DNA of 64,000 nt from Plasmodiophora brassicae (lineage: Eukaryota > Endomyxa: Phytomyxea > Phytomyxea > Plasmodiophorida): the NCBI GenBank assembly GCA_036867785.1, contig CP145419.1, positions 930,001 to 994,000 of the forward strand, given 5' to 3'. Positions 55,164 to 64,000 of the stretch are shown here, in pieces. Numbering within the stretch: the stretch's first letter is position 1; every line of letters starts with the position of its first letter. The notes beneath the pieces were generated by a model. It saw only the letters and a list, made by a program, of their open reading frames with translations, was not told the DNA's origin and searched no databases. The position numbers and the translations under genes are program-made.

Positions 55164-55997
55164 TCACTGTCAGAGTCTTTCTGGCTGTGAACCTGCGTAT
55201 GCGTTGATGGGCAGCCAGTTGCCATGCTGTACCTGCAGCGTTAGTCGCGCATAATAACTCTGATTATCTCGTCGCTGCCCGGGATCTCTGCTGCCGGGCG
55301 GCTCCATTGCGATCAAACAGGGCGTCTCGTAACCTATATCGATGCAATACATTCATGCGTGCACATTTTCTGTTGTAGAAATCGGGAATACTGTGGTGAC
55401 GCCAGCCCAAGGTGACTAACTGTGGATGGTGTTTCTATACGCGACGAGACGACAACGCCTGCGACGGACAGCCATGATCGACCGGGGTAATTAAGGAAGT
55501 GCACACCACCATCGCGATATCCTTTGTCAGCTGATACCATTTCCCCGGGTAGAAGACGAGGAACGAGGCATTGGCGAGCGATCTTGATGTGTGGCAAGAT
55601 CGCTCGCCAATGCCTCGTAGTCGTTCCTCGTCTTCTACCCGGGGAAATGGTATCAGGTGACAAGGGATATCGCGATGGTGGTGTGCCCTTCCTTACCCCG
55701 GTCGATCACCCCGATAGCTTCACCTCCACTCAGCGTCGAATCATTCTCGAGCTAAAGCTCATACAGTCACGTAACGAGCATGTTAACAGGCGACTCGACG
55801 ATTTCGGCTTCTTGACGGGCATATTCCGGCACGCCCGCAGACCGCATCGAATCGCATGTGCTGCGTGCGCTACGCTGACCCAAGTGAATCTGGTTGCAGA
55901 GTCGCTGGTTGACACGCGTGCTTTGCTGCAGCGCCACTATTTCGTAATAGATTCGTCTAACGACACACATTCGCTACATATGGGCAGATTCGACTAA
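55164..55997. mobile_element. DDE-type transposase remnant (DNA transposon), internally inverted
   Basis: On the + strand, 55596-55997 codes LLPGEMVSGDKGYRDGGVPF, then RRIILELKLIQSRNEHVNRR and TLTQVNLVAES, the second catalytic Asp (DKGYRDG) and the C-terminal helices of DDE_Tnp_4-type transposases (PIF/Harbinger or IS5-like superfamily). On the - strand, 55585-55170 carries a second LLPGEMVSADKGYRDGGV and then pieces resembling an upstream part (SYYARLTLQVQHGNW). So the element is a fossil made of two opposed, incomplete copies. No terminal inverted repeats or target duplication were found. Superfamily is tentative. Confidence 0.65.
55476..55707. repeat. palindrome, arms about 110 bases, 10-base loop, in the transposase
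   Basis: Left arm 55476-55585 and right arm 55596-55707 are near-perfect reverse complements around GATGTGTGGC. Each arm codes the transposase DKGYRDG segment outward from the centre. A few substitutions and small indels separate the arms. Confidence 0.88.
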
Positions 55998-56221
55998 AGC
56001 CGGCAACCGCCAGGGCGTACACGTACTGCGCGCTTTTCGCGTTTCCCGCAGCTTCCGACCTGGGGCGGCGCAGGCTTCAGTTCACGGTCAGGAACTGGCG
56101 GTAGTAGGCAGGGGGCCGGGGACAATACTCCCAATCCGCCGTGCACGGTTAATAGGAGTACTACCCTTTGCTAGATATTAACCGTACGAACCGCCCCAGT
56201 GATCCACGAAGCCATTTGCCG

Positions 56222-57592
56222 ATGGCCTCGACGGACACCCTGTTCGTTGGTGTATGGAGCGTGATCCTTGCGTTGAACTGCCTGTGGCTGGTGGCGGCGG
56301 TTCTGCTTTGGAATCGCCGCTGCCTGGAACCGGTACGTAGTCGGCGCCCGCGCCTGCTGTTGGCCGTCGCGTACCTGTTCGTTCTGCTGGACCTGTGGGT
56401 ATGCCTCGGCACTGTCTTTATTGATCACGTGCCGATGGCTGTCAGCGGAATCATGAACGGTCTCTTCCTGGAAGGCACGCTGGAGACGTTCACCTTCTTC
56501 TGCTTCTCGCTCTACGTCGCCTACCGTCGCACGCTGAGTCAGATCAAGATCGGCGAGGACGCGTCCGACAACGCCCGACGCAAATGGATTGCCATCTCCA
56601 CCTGGCTTCTCAAAGACCATGTTGCCTTCATGTGGGTCGCCAACCAGGCCTTGATCCTTCTCGTCGTTCATCTCATCTACCTGGCGTATTATCCGCAGCT
56701 ATGGCATGTCTCCGTTCGCAGCGGAGTGGATGATCCTACCAGCGGCGCGTTTCGTAACATCGCAGCCTATCGCTCCATGGCCACTGCACTCATTGCCGTC
56801 ATCGTTTCCATTAACCTTCGAGGTGTCTCGGACGCGTTCGGAACCGTCGACATGATGAAGAGGACGGGCCTCGCTGGGCTGGTCGGACTGGTCATGTACG
56901 CTGGGCTTTACAAGACGATGGGGTCCATCTCCCCATTCGCCCTGCAGAGTCTGGTCGCGGTTATCGCGTGCAACGCCTGCCTGTGGTTCGTCATGGGTCG
57001 CCCGCTTCTGGACACCTACCGCCCTGTATCCGCTGTCTCGTTGAAGGATCCATCGAACCCTGAGCGCAACCTTGAAACCTTTGAGGATTTCCTGACGACG
57101 CCGAAAGGGTTTGCCGCGTTCCAGGAACATTTGCAGACGGAGTTCGCCGTTGAGTCGTTGCTGTTCTGGGCGGCCGTCCGCAAGTTCCGATGTGAGTTCA
57201 CGAGGGACGAGCGCGGGATGGCGGCCGCGCAGTTCATTTACGAAAGCTTCCTGACGCCAACTTCGCCACTGCAGGTCAACCTGCCATCGTCGTCGTTTCG
57301 GGAATTCGCTGCCATCTTCGAAAATGCGGCTGCGACAGGCCGTGTCAACGCAGACATGTTCAATGGGGCGTCCGACCAAATGCTGAAGCTGATGGAGGTC
57401 AACTCGTTGGCACGGTTCCAGAAATCCAGCAAAGGTCATATCTGGGCGGAATTCGACAGCAAGGCGCGCGCCCCGGTCCCTCTGTCGGATACGACCACCG
57501 ACGACATCATCATCCCAACCGCCGCGTTACACGGATCCAGCACGACGGCCATGGCGACGCGCCCGACCACTGTCCTCCAAATCGACCACTGA
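56222..57592 (+). CDS. 7TM receptor with C-terminal RGS domain, copy 1
   Basis: Intronless, 456 residues from the ATG at 56222. Seven hydrophobic helices (for example LFVGVWSVILALNCLWLVAA, LLLAVAYLFVLLDLWVCLGT, HVAFMWVANQALILLVVHLI, LAGLVGLVMYAGLYKTMG, LVAVIACNACLWFVMGRPLL) are followed by an RGS domain: LETFEDFLTTPKGFAAFQEH, EFAVESLLFWAAVRKF, FIYESFLTPTSPLQVNLPSS and SDQMLKLMEVNSLARFQKS. RGS domains speed GTP hydrolysis on G-alpha. The layout is that of plant AtRGS1-like and amoebal receptors, in which a membrane sensor tunes G-protein activity directly. Paralogue of the next gene, about 70% alike by eye. Lack of introns contrasts with nearby single-copy genes. Confidence 0.9.
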   Translation: MASTDTLFVGVWSVILALNCLWLVAAVLLWNRRCLEPVRSRRPRLLLAVAYLFVLLDLWVCLGTVFIDHVPMAVSGIMNGLFLEGTLETFTFFCFSLYVAYRRTLSQIKIGEDASDNARRKWIAISTWLLKDHVAFMWVANQALILLVVHLIYLAYYPQLWHVSVRSGVDDPTSGAFRNIAAYRSMATALIAVIVSINLRGVSDAFGTVDMMKRTGLAGLVGLVMYAGLYKTMGSISPFALQSLVAVIACNACLWFVMGRPLLDTYRPVSAVSLKDPSNPERNLETFEDFLTTPKGFAAFQEHLQTEFAVESLLFWAAVRKFRCEFTRDERGMAAAQFIYESFLTPTSPLQVNLPSSSFREFAAIFENAAATGRVNADMFNGASDQMLKLMEVNSLARFQKSSKGHIWAEFDSKARAPVPLSDTTTDDIIIPTAALHGSSTTAMATRPTTVLQIDH

Positions 57593-57996
57593 TCCTATAC
57601 CGTCGTCACAAATGAAACTTGGTGTATCGTCCCGACTCGAACGCCTGGGCAGGACCCAGACCAACGTTATTGCCGAGGCCGCATAGTGCAGCGGAATAAT
57701 CCAGTTGCCCTGAGGGCCACATAGCCCGATGGTACGTATTAGGCACCACCGCCAAGAATGGTCCATGCCCGACAGGTTCATGCGGGAGTGCCCCGCATCC
57801 GTACTGCAGTCGTAAAGTGCGGCGCAACGCAGTGCAAGTCGTCACACGAACGCACGCGAACGGCTCCGCGACCGTGTCGCTGTGGGCCATGTTAAGTCTC
57901 TGCCTGACAGCCAGTCACACGGAGAGCCCGACAGCCGTCGACTTTGGCTATGCAGACGCGTCGTTCTAGAACGCGGCCACATTGAATCGAGAATCG
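57593..57996. other. spacer between the two receptor genes
   Basis: About 400 bases with no gene recognised; holds the 3' flank of receptor 1 and the promoter of receptor 2. Confidence 0.45.
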
Positions 57997-59328
57997 ATGG
58001 CGGCGCCAATGTCGACGGATACGCTGGTCGTGGGCGTATGGAGCGCGATCCTGGCGGTGACTTGCGGCTTATGGGGGATACCCGCGGTTCTGCTGTGGAA
58101 CCGTCGCCACCTGGAACCGATTCGAAGTCGGCGCCCTCATTTGCTGCTGGCCGTCGCGTACTTCATGTTGCTGTTAGCAGTTTGGGTCTGCGTGTCCACT
58201 GTGTTTCGTGACCGTATCTCAGTCGCCGTCAACGGGTTCGTCAATGGGTTCTTCCTGGAAACCGTCCTGGAGACGTTCACCTTCTTCTCCTTCTCGCTCT
58301 ACGTCGCGTACCGTCGCACGCTCAGCCAGATCAAGTTCGACGAGGACGCCTCCGGGTCAAACCAACGCAGGTGGCTCAGGATCTCCACCTGGCTCCTGAA
58401 GGACTCTGTCGCTTTCGCATGGGTGGCCTCCCAGGCCCTGATCCTGTTCGCAATTGAAGTCGCGTACGTGTCCGATCATCCGCAGCTCTGGCACATGACC
58501 ATCCTGGACGGCACCAACGACCCAACCAGCAACACCTACCGCAACATTGCCGCATATCGCTCCATGGTCACCGCGTTCCTGGCCATTGTGGTCTCCGTCC
58601 TCCTCCGCGGGGTTTCAGACGCGTTCGGGACCGTCGACATGATGAAGAAGACGGGCCTGACGGGCCTGATCGGTCTGGTCATCTACGCTGGCTTCTACAG
58701 GATCCTGGGGCCAATCTCCCCACTGGGCATTCCTCAAATGATATCGGTGCTCGCCTGCAACTCGGCTCTTTGGTTCGTCATGGGTCGTCCGCTCGTCGAT
58801 ACGTACCGGGCGAGCACGAGTTCGGCATCCCGGAAGGAGTCGTCGTCCAAGTCGGATCACATTCTGGAGACGTTTGAAGAGTTCCTGGCGACGACCGATG
58901 GGTTCGCCGCGTTCAAGGCACATTTGCAAACGGAGTTCGCTGTCGAGTCGTTGCTTTTCTGGGCGGCGGTTCGTAAGTTCCAAGCCGAATTCACGAACGA
59001 CCCCAACGGTGTCGACGCCGCCCGATCCATCTACAGCGACTTCCTGGCCAACAATGCCCCCTTGCAGATCAACCTGCCTTCAACATCGTTCCGCCACTTC
59101 CAGAACATCTTCGCCAATGCCGACTTGGCGGGTAACATCGAAGCGAACATGTTCGACCGGGCGTCGGAACAGATGGTGATCCTGATGGAGACCAACTCGC
59201 TGGCGCGCTTCCAGAAGTCGAAGAACGGGCACGTCTGGACCGAATTTATTGAGAACGGCGGGCCGATGCCGATTCCGTTGTCGGACACCACAACAGACAA
59301 TGTCCTGATGCGCGCTCATGCGCCCTAA
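57997..59328 (+). CDS. 7TM receptor with C-terminal RGS domain, copy 2
   Basis: Intronless tandem paralogue of the preceding gene, 443 residues from the ATG at 57997 (a second ATG at 58009 also fits, since copy 1 starts in line with MSTDTL). Same helices (VVGVWSAILAVTCGLWGIPA, LTGLIGLVIYAGFYRILG, VLACNSALWFVMGRPLVDTY) and RGS blocks (LETFEEFLATTDGFAAFKAH, EFAVESLLFWAAVRKF, SDFLANNAPLQINLPSTSF, SEQMVILMETNSLARFQKS). The two differ most in the first extracellular loops, the linker before the RGS and the tails, while the end SDTTTD is kept. This suggests a fairly recent duplication with change in ligand-facing parts. An AATAAA lies 37 bases after the stop. Confidence 0.9.
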   Translation: MAAPMSTDTLVVGVWSAILAVTCGLWGIPAVLLWNRRHLEPIRSRRPHLLLAVAYFMLLLAVWVCVSTVFRDRISVAVNGFVNGFFLETVLETFTFFSFSLYVAYRRTLSQIKFDEDASGSNQRRWLRISTWLLKDSVAFAWVASQALILFAIEVAYVSDHPQLWHMTILDGTNDPTSNTYRNIAAYRSMVTAFLAIVVSVLLRGVSDAFGTVDMMKKTGLTGLIGLVIYAGFYRILGPISPLGIPQMISVLACNSALWFVMGRPLVDTYRASTSSASRKESSSKSDHILETFEEFLATTDGFAAFKAHLQTEFAVESLLFWAAVRKFQAEFTNDPNGVDAARSIYSDFLANNAPLQINLPSTSFRHFQNIFANADLAGNIEANMFDRASEQMVILMETNSLARFQKSKNGHVWTEFIENGGPMPIPLSDTTTDNVLMRAHAP

Positions 59329-59364
59329 ATTGGTGACGTGTCGCCCGACGGGTGCTGCATCAAC

Positions 59365-59370
59365 AATAAA
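59365..59370 (+). terminator. AATAAA polyadenylation-signal candidate after receptor 2
   Basis: AATAAA lies 37 bases after the stop of the second 7TM-RGS gene, a spacing like that after MORN copy A. Candidate only. Confidence 0.4.
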
Positions 59371-59512
59371 TATCGCCTACATCAACGTACGTCCTTGAAA
59401 ACACTCAGGTCCAAGACAGCGAGGTGTGACAGTTATACGTTGTTCGCTTGTTGTTGCCGTGTGGCAAGGCCCGGATGAAGTGCCTTTAGGTGGTCGCCCA
59501 ATAGTACTGTTG

Positions 59513-59731
59513 CTACACGACTATAGATCTTTGGCGGGCGCGCGCGATCACGAGCGAGTAGGAAGCCGGAATGCGAGGCCAAGTGAGAGAGGGCGATCGA
59601 TCTCGCAGTTTGTGAAAGTCGGACACATCGCGTGCGCCCTGTACAACCGACTCGAGTTCAGAGACGTCCACGCCCTTCCACTCGGCGTATTGTCGGAACT
59701 GTTTCAGAAAGCCGTTAGAAACCTGTGCCAT
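59513..59731 (-). CDS. possible small gene or exon, unknown
   Basis: A 72-codon frame with an ATG at 59731 (AQVSNGFLKQFRQYAEWKGV, then SELESVVQGARDVSDFHKLR) has amphipathic, protein-like composition in its first 45 residues. No homologue was recognised and no splice to neighbours was found. It may be a piece of a decayed gene. Confidence 0.3.
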   Translation of the reverse strand: MAQVSNGFLKQFRQYAEWKGVDVSELESVVQGARDVSDFHKLRDRSPSLTWPRIPASYSLVIARARQRSIVV

Positions 59732-59849
59732 AGTAATATATTGTGTATACGTACACGATGCAGCAGTTCGTTTCTGACAACGCTGACGTGGAACGCCTAA
59801 CGTCTCAAGGAGCGCGACAACAACGAAAGTTGTCGCTTGATCAAGAAGT

Positions 59850-60244
59850 CGGCTAGAGCGACCTGGTTTCGAAATCGAATGCTGAAGTCGTGCGAAAGAT
59901 CGTGCACGGCCAAGTTCTGGAACTTGTCGGGCAACCCAACTGTGAAGTCGACGCCGACGCGCGGTGAACCTGGAGCAGTCCGGTCGACGTCCACGCTGGG
60001 AAGACCGATGGCATCGCCGTCGAAGAGACTGTCAGATGACCACCGAGAACGCAACGAAATGTCGTCTATGACGTCAGACAGGAACTCGGCGGACGGAGCG
60101 CGGCCCCTATGGTTTGGCTCAAGGTCCTGGATGCCGTCGAGGTGGGCCTCGATGTGAACACCGACTCGGTCATGATTACAGGCACGGTCGCCACCGACTT
60201 TGACGCTCTACTGGCAATCTGTAGGCAAGGATTTCGTTTACATT
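59850..60244 (+). pseudogene. possible gene fragment, unknown
   Basis: In one + strand frame there are two coding-like blocks, VSKSNAEVVRKIVHGQVLEL (about 59865-59965) and MVWLKVLDAVEVGLDVNTDS through VMITGTVATDFDALLAICRQ to a stop at 60244. Stops lie between them (near 59966 and 60040) and an intron could remove them only with poor signals. I do not know the family. Either a broken gene or two exons whose partners I missed. Confidence 0.3.
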
Positions 60245-61534
60245 AGCGCTTTAATGACGCTCTCAAGTAAACGACGTTTCCTTGACATTGACGCTTGAAG
60301 TTTGTCACGAAACCGGCTTTCGTTGACCTTTACAGTGCCTGTAGGTAACTGCATGCAGCGCCTTGGAAGGACTGTTGTTTGACGCTTCTGGGTTTCTACG
60401 GTAGTGATATCACTGGAGCCACGGTAGGGCGACGTCAAAGTCCCCAATTAGCCACATCGGTACACACGATTTCATCTGCACATCGGACCCGTAACCGCCA
60501 TCACTGATAACTTCCTGTGGTACACAATGTTATCGATCACGCGGAACCACGGTTTCGAACATGTATAGACAGACCAGCTCAACGGCAAGTGCCCGACACC
60601 TCGCAAGCTCCATCGCAAGAAGCGACTCAGGGTCGATTCTGCAAATCAATAAATACACACGCGAATGGTGCATGAAGACACGCTCGACTGACTCCAGCGG
60701 ATCGAACGCGGGCCAGGGCCGATGCGTCGTCGCCTTCAGGATTGACGGTTGTCTTGGGAAAACGTTGAGCGCCCCTGGGCACATCTTCGAAACGTCGTTT
60801 GGTGGGTAGTTTTTATCGAACACTGCCGGGGGTCACACAAGGATCAGTAAAGGGGGTGAACTCCAAGGTCAACTGGCACCCAATTACGTGCGCAATCGTC
60901 CCGCAGAGCAAACGACACCACGCGCGGGGCCGACGATGACATTGGTGATGTGCCGGCCGCGACGGCAGGACGAGAGACGTTAGCAGGCAGCAGGCAAGCT
61001 GACGGCCCGGACGACGTAACAGCACATGCTGGCATCGCAAATGACCGCACCGTCAGAGATTGGCCGAAGTATCCGTCAGTCGGGGGGCGCCCGGCAGCAC
61101 TGGCAGGGGGCGCGTGCTTCCATGCAGCCGGTCGCGTCCTGCGTACAGTATCGCCGGCCAGCGGAATCACAGTGGTCAATGAGGAGCGCGCCACAGCGGA
61201 CATTGGCCAATGCGGCAAAACGATGACTGCTGTACAGATGGACCTGGCACTGGCAGTGAGCACTGCACTCTGCATCAGTTGCGCAATGTGCAGTTCCCCA
61301 GTCACGCGCAACACTCAGGCCAGCTCGAAAGAACGCAGGCGATGTACGACAAACGCCCATGTACCGACACGCCCCCGTTCGTCGATAAGAACGCCCCGGC
61401 CCGCCGCCAAAAAAGACCGCCATTTGGTCGGGGCCGGGCCGCCGGGCAATGACAGGTAGTGGTTGTACTGGGCCGACGTACCGCGACGTCGCCGGTTGCT
61501 GACGGCGTTGGCCGTAGATGCGGACAGTGCCGCG
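60245..61534. other. 1.3-kb region with no supported gene
   Basis: Overlapping short frames on both strands, for example 60530-60823 (-) and a Cys-rich - strand stretch at 61080-61300. None shows a family motif or a consistent start and splice pattern. It should include the promoter of the hydrolase gene. Confidence 0.4.
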
Positions 61535-63709
61535 ATGCACGCCACGTCGTACACGTCAGTGCCGATCGGGACCGGCGGCGACGCCGTCGAGCCGATCCCG
61601 TCGTCCGCTCGCCGCGCGTTCGTCGTCACCGCGTTCCACCGCTGTTTGACGCACTGCGCGTAAACAGTTCGACGGGCCGTTCGGCCTAAAACGTGTAGGG
61701 CTGAACCATGGCGCAGGTTCTTCACCATGTGCATATCGTACCTGGTGGTGTCGTCGCTGCCCCGCCTGACTGCCTGTCTTGATTTCCCCATCTCCTTGAT
61801 CGTCTTCTTCACCGTCGTGCGCCAGTCGGCGCCCCTGCCACAATACGTCGAAGACGAGTTTCTTCGGTACTCGTTCGCCGTACGAATAATACGTGTCTGA
61901 TCTGATCTCATCTGCAACACCTGACAATGGTTAATAGCGCTCCGGTGCCGACCTTCTCCTGTTCTCCTTCGTCCGATCGGTCGTTCTGTTCAATTTGTTC
62001 GCCTATCGCAACCAGACGGAGAAGGCCGCCCTTCATGTACGGGCTCGGTAACGGCGCCGATGCCGGCTTGCTCAACGGGTCGCACAATAGGCATCGAGAG
62101 CATCCGTGATCGGATCGTTGTTGTTCCTTGCCGTCAAGTTCTCACGCGCGTCTCATCGACTACTGCCGCTTCTGATCACGGGGACGGCGATGTCGGTGGC
62201 CCAGTTCCTGGCCTTTACGTTGATTCGTCGTCGGCGAATTACGGCACCTCGGTACAAGTCTTCTACATCTGGTGGGTGCTGAAGACAAATGCTGTCTCCA
62301 CCGGGACTGACCATCGTCCTAAGGCCTTTCTCGAGGCGTGGGATACGAACAGCTTCCTGATGAGGCGAGCCCGTTCAGCGCTGTTGTCGATGATCTTGGA
62401 CCAGCGGCCCAGGACCTTCTCGAAGTCGACAGCCAGTTCATGGAGGTCGTATCGGCTGGATTGCGCGTACCTTTCTCTTTATTGATCAATTCCGTTCAGG
62501 TCGACCGCTTGTCGATTCATTATCGCATCCACAGGCATGCATCGAGCTCGCAGGTCATTTGCCTGGTAGGAGCAATGACGCTTTCTGCTGTGTACGGCTG
62601 TATTCTGACCGACCTCTGTAGTTGCATGGGTTTGGGGGCGGCGTCTTCGCCTGGCGACAAGTATGGGCGCAATTCTCCGAGATTGCAACCGTTGTCGCGT
62701 TCGACAGGCCCGGGTACGTGGCACCCGATGTCTATCTGGGCACTCGAGGTTGACTCGTCGATAGCTTCGGACTCAGTTCACGGCCGTTCGGCAATGATCT
62801 CCAAGCGCGGAAAGTGAACCCGTACTCTTTCCAGTATGCGGTCACGTTAACCCAGGCTGTGCTCGCGAACCTGGGCATCGATCGCGCCGTCTTCATTGGG
62901 CACTGCACTGGTATGTTCAAGTCAACTGGCGTCGACGTTTTCCACCACTAAGTCTGCGTTGTTCAGGCGCGTCGCTAGCAATGACGCTGGCAATGGAGAG
63001 TCACCCGGGTTTAGTACAAGCGATTGGCCTGGTTTCGTTTACAGAAAGCACGACAATGCCGGCGTTCGTTCGGTATGTGTCCATCCCGAATGGCCCTCTC
63101 GTCCGCGCTGACGTTTGCCCCTTGTAGGTCCATGTTCCGCACGAAGCTCGGGAAAGCTGTCATTATTCAGCTTGTTCGCACTGAGCTTGCTCAGGTACGG
63201 TCCGAGCCGGTCCAACCTGACCTGCTGACTGACTCGACTGTCAGGTCACGCTGCGCCGATCCTGGTACGATCCATCTCGCATCCCCGATGACGTGATTCG
63301 AAATTACAATTCGAGCCTCATCCTTCGACATTGGTCGGAAGCATTGTGTATGCTCGGTCGTTATTTCCAGGGCTCTGCGTGTACTGATTTACGATGTCCT
63401 GTAGCTGAGATGGTTAACGTCGCTGAGCATCACCACTGCATGGACCGTTGCGGTGAAATCAAGTGCCCTGTTGTAATTATCCAAGGGACTGACGACAGAG
63501 TGAGGTTGTTTCGCACGCATCCAAAGGTCTCCATTCAACATGTTCTGTGGCAGCTTTCCTCTTGGGCCGAACAGAAACGGCTGGCGACGTCGTTGCGCGA
63601 ACGTGCCCACGTATCACGGGTCCCTTTCTGTGGGCACAATCCCCAAGAGGAACAACCTGCCGCATTCGTTGACGTTGTCCGCCGGTTTCTCCTTCCTGGC
63701 AATTCATAA
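61535..63709 (+). CDS. polytopic membrane-anchored alpha/beta hydrolase with Cys nucleophile
   Basis: Twelve exons: 61535-61659, 61717-61879, 61938-62036, 62091-62271, 62324-62553, 62622-62713, 62765-62910, 62967-63072, 63128-63194, 63245-63347, 63405-63499 and 63554-63709; phases agree and the frame is open for 520 residues. N-terminal third has three to four membrane segments (FFTMCISYLVVSSLPRLTAC, ADLLLFSFVRSVVLFNLFAY, ASVIGSLLFLAVKF, LLPLLITGTAMSVAQFLAF). Then the hydrolase: IHYRI, LHGFGGGVFAWRQVW, VVAFDRPGFGLSSRPFG, the nucleophile elbow DRAVFIGHCTGASLAMTLA, CPVVIIQGTDD and CGHNPQEEQPAAF. The elbow reads G-H-Cys-T-G where Ser is usual. The strand before LHGFGG is short, so the exon 5-6 join may be wrong. 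Substrate unknown. Confidence 0.78.
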
Positions 63710-63915
63710 TAGTAAAACCATTCCTGTCGACGGACGCGACGGTGTGGTCGTTAGTGGGTGGTCGGTTCGATCGAACGGAACCAGCAGACCAGGCGCCAAT
63801 GCTCCAGCTGCAGTCGCACAGCTCGGCCAACTTCCGATCGCTAGGGCGAGTGGGCACTACGAACACAGCAGGTCGTGTATGTACTGATGTGGTGAAGGGT
63901 GCGCGCGCATTGCAA
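63710..63915. other. spacer between convergent genes
   Basis: About 200 bases between the stop of the hydrolase gene (+) and the stop of the next gene (-). Nothing recognised. Confidence 0.4.
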
Positions 63916-64000
63916 TCAGTGCGATGACGATGCCATGGCCTTTCTGCGTTCCTCGACGAGTGGCAGGAACCGACCTTTGCTGTGCAGCGCGTGGACATCG
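63916..64000 (-). CDS. 3' end of a gene continuing beyond the window
   Basis: The last 28 codons of a - strand frame, DVHALHSKGRFLPLVEERRK then AMASSSH and a stop at 63916. Composition is that of a charged C-terminal helix. Too short to name; it enters from the right edge. Confidence 0.5.
   Translation of the reverse strand, partial: DVHALHSKGRFLPLVEERRKAMASSSH

Noticed and set aside
49007-56160. Retroviral, LTR or Polinton-like element in the gene-poor stretch
   Set aside because: No reverse transcriptase, integrase, capsid or paired long terminal repeats were seen; the only mobile signal is a plain DDE transposase remnant.
59850-60244. Polyprenyl synthase or heavy-metal-associated domain call for the 60-kb fragment
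   Set aside because: Only vague likeness in short blocks; the DDxxD or CxxC motifs are absent.
61076-61314. Third hevein/chitin-binding-like Cys-rich stretch on the - strand near 61.2 kb
   Set aside because: Cys spacing does not fit the hevein pattern and no start, signal peptide or splice supports a gene.
61315-61920. 201-codon open frame on the - strand at 61.3-61.9 kb
   Set aside because: Looked like a gene at first, but the + strand holds the first two exons of the hydrolase with good splice sites and membrane helices in the same place.
1-64000. tRNA, rRNA, CRISPR arrays, bacterial operons
   Set aside because: No tRNA A/B box pairs with cloverleaf, no rRNA sequence, no regular spaced repeats; the intron-rich genes show this is eukaryotic nuclear DNA.

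Overview
The window is nuclear DNA of a GC-rich, compact, intron-rich eukaryote. Introns are mostly 51-80 bases with GT..AG ends, intergenic gaps are often under 250 bases, and there are no bacterial operons or Shine-Dalgarno sites. The set of genes (chitin deacetylase with hevein domains, 7TM-RGS receptors, and homologues of TSNAXIP1 and UPF0193 that are usual in flagellated organisms) suggests a free-swimming-stage protist with chitin, such as a plasmodiophorid-like rhizarian. This placement is inference only. Exon boundaries below were worked out by hand from frame continuity, splice signals and family alignment from memory; they are models, not transcripts.

Layout. 0-22 kb is very GC-rich and dense with housekeeping genes: C-terminus of an OSCA/CSC1 channel (+), V-ATPase subunit A (-), an exostosin-like glycosyltransferase (+), an OFA-type MFS transporter (+), TSR3 (-), an armadillo-like protein (-), a ZIP metal transporter (-), a gene that reads as a leucine-rich-repeat/PAQR fusion (-), a second armadillo-like protein (-), a secreted chitin deacetylase (+), an RNase III-like double dsRBD protein (-), the trifunctional-enzyme alpha subunit (+) and a UPF0193 protein (-).

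22-49 kb holds eight related, intronless, secreted MORN-repeat proteins in two arrays: four on the + strand (23.7-30.0 kb) and four on the - strand (44.0-48.7 kb). They bracket a block of large conserved genes: a GRIP golgin (-), an importin-9-like karyopherin (+) and the proteasome activator PA200/Blm10 (-). A polytopic membrane protein of unknown family sits between the first two MORN genes. At least three MORN genes share a CAGAAATAG-like element 82-84 bases before the ATG.

49-56 kb is lower in GC and gene-poor, with degenerate gene pieces, inverted and tandem repeats, a DDE transposase remnant folded into a 110-base-arm palindrome, and one good gene (TSNAXIP1-like). 56-64 kb carries two tandem intronless 7TM-RGS receptors, some unresolved sequence, a 12-exon membrane-anchored alpha/beta hydrolase with a Cys in the nucleophile position, and the 3' end of a further gene.

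The most interesting items are the MORN family with its shared upstream element, the LRR-PAQR fusion, the Cys-nucleophile hydrolase, and the contrast between intronless tandem families and intron-rich single-copy genes.
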